Origin: Helianthus annuus
Lineage: Eukaryota; Streptophyta; Magnoliopsida; Asterales; Asteraceae
Direction of reading: 5' to 3'
Assembly: GCF_002127325.2 (NCBI RefSeq)
Contig: NC_035449.2
Coordinates: 80,018,693 to 80,082,692, forward strand
Length of the DNA: 64,000 bases
The notes under the pieces are model-generated. The model was not told the origin of the DNA, did not search any database, and saw only the letters and a program-made list of their open reading frames with translations. The stretch's first letter is position 1, and the number at the start of each line of letters is the position of its first letter. The translations under genes were made by a program, and so were the position numbers. Positions 63,201-64,000 of the stretch are shown one piece after another.

Positions 63201-64000
63201 CGATAGTCTCAAGGCTTGAGTGTATGCGATAGACAAACCGTATAAATGTTCATATCGATAAAAGCAATGGTTTTCAAAACATAACTTTTGTTTATTCAAA
63301 AACCTTGTTTTATACATGACATTTTGATTACATAAGACATTTGTTTATACATGACATTATGCATTTGGCTTGAGTAAACACTATTTATTCGCCATACAAG
63401 ACATGGTTTATACTGGACATTTGACATTTAACATTTGACATTTGACATTGGACATTGGACATTGACATTTAAACAAGACATTATTTCATGGTTATTAATA
63501 AGTGATTTAAGTAACGAGACGTGTGTAACATGATAAAAGCATGGTGGATACGCCGCTGGTACTTCCTATATATAAGTGCATTTATTATATTGCATATCAT
63601 GGCGTTATCTAAAACACTACAACAAGGACAAGACATGACATATTTTATACATATTATTTTCATTTGGTATTTACTTAACCATACAATATTCTTTTATAAC
63701 ATTTGATTTTCATATGACTTTATAAAAGAAAATATTCTATAAGGTTCATGACTACTTTTCGTTAAACATTTCTTTTAATATTCAAAGTCATGAATCTTCA
63801 ACACTAAACCTATGTTATTCACAGGCATTTTTATGCTGGTGTATTTACTTTCACATATCTTTCAGGAGAGAATGTTTCATGTGAGCGAGCTTCACTTAGG
63901 ATGACTTGGGCCTTAGCAATATAAAATCAAGAAAGTTATCGTCTTTTATGTTGTGTGTTTCATTCGAACTAAGACAATGTAATAATTTAAACTTGTAAAA
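60207..64000 (+). mobile_element. Gyp-F: 5' LTR of a gypsy-type element, incomplete at the window end
   Basis: Starts TGTGACATCTGTG like Solo-Y and parallels it to the end, including donor GGTGAGTACATAG at 62757, TAATAGCGCTATAGGA at 63087, the box GGTACTTCCTATATATAAGT at 63558-63577 and acceptor CTTTCAG at 63865. At 3.8 kb the LTR is still not finished; by comparison with Solo-Y about 0.1-0.2 kb remains. Left flank is GAAAA (60202-60206). Short TTTGACA/TTGGACA repeats lie at 63418-63470. No gene is seen. Confidence 0.8.
63418..63470. repeat. Short tandem repeat of TTTGACA/TTGGACA
   Basis: About seven 6-8-bp units (ACATTTG, ACATTGG). Absent from the matching position of Solo-Y, so a local expansion. 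Confidence 0.85.

Noticed and set aside
63418..63470. Telomere-like repeat
   Set aside because: Units are TTTGACA/TTGGACA, not the plant TTTAGGG.

Overview
The window looks like pure repeat-rich plant DNA. It shows no host gene, no tRNA or rRNA gene and no bacterial-style operon. All of it can be assigned to long terminal repeat (LTR) retrotransposons inserted into one another. The lineages present are Ty3/gypsy chromoviruses of the Tekay/Del type (single gag-pol frame, initiator-Met tRNA primer site, chromodomain-like C-terminus), one Athila-like element (Asp-tRNA primer site), two gag-only elements with short LTRs of Ty1/copia type, and two non-coding elements with large LTRs. This composition, and the recalled look of the antisense ORF in Cop-C, fit a large plant genome of the daisy family (sunflower-like). 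That taxonomic call is an inference.

Layout, using working names. Tek-E is the oldest layer: its 5' LTR remnant, gag and pol pieces lie at 30256-32216 and 58488-60206. Ath-Z (minus strand) appears to sit in the LTR of Tek-E. Its gag runs off the left edge (1-657), its Asp primer site is at 941-957, and its 5' LTR is split into 969-1622, 5076-5886 and 30069-30255. Inside that LTR are a solo LTR, Solo-Y (1623-5075), and Tek-A (5887-30063, target duplication CACGG). Tek-A is itself split by Cop-G (10681-16504, duplication TCTAG) and by Lrd-H (17503-25332, minus, duplication TTGGG). Tek-B (32217-58487, duplication GCCAC) interrupts the gag of Tek-E. Cop-C (36091-44405, minus, duplication GTTTC) interrupts the protease of Tek-B, and Lrd-D (48157-56464, duplication AAAAA) interrupts its 3' LTR. 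Gyp-F starts at 60207 inside the RNase H of Tek-E and runs off the right edge.

Function. Tek-B carries the best pol: protease, reverse transcriptase, RNase H, integrase and chromodomain-like tail are uninterrupted from the Cop-C junction to the stop. Its gag has three stops. Tek-A and Tek-E are heavily mutated. Cop-G and Cop-C carry gag but no pol, and Lrd-H and Lrd-D carry no credible protein at all. These four would need enzymes supplied in trans.

The most interesting signals are non-coding: (1) a short gag intron in Tek-A and Tek-B whose removal restores the frame and which is exactly absent in Tek-E; (2) five related hairpins after the primer site in Lrd-D and Lrd-H, with compensatory changes; (3) a hairpin just before the polypurine tract in all large families, also with compensatory changes; (4) compact hairpins and a TAGCGCTAT palindrome inside a putative LTR intron across families; (5) arrays of short CpG-containing motifs in leaders and LTRs of unrelated elements; (6) an antisense ORF in Cop-C.
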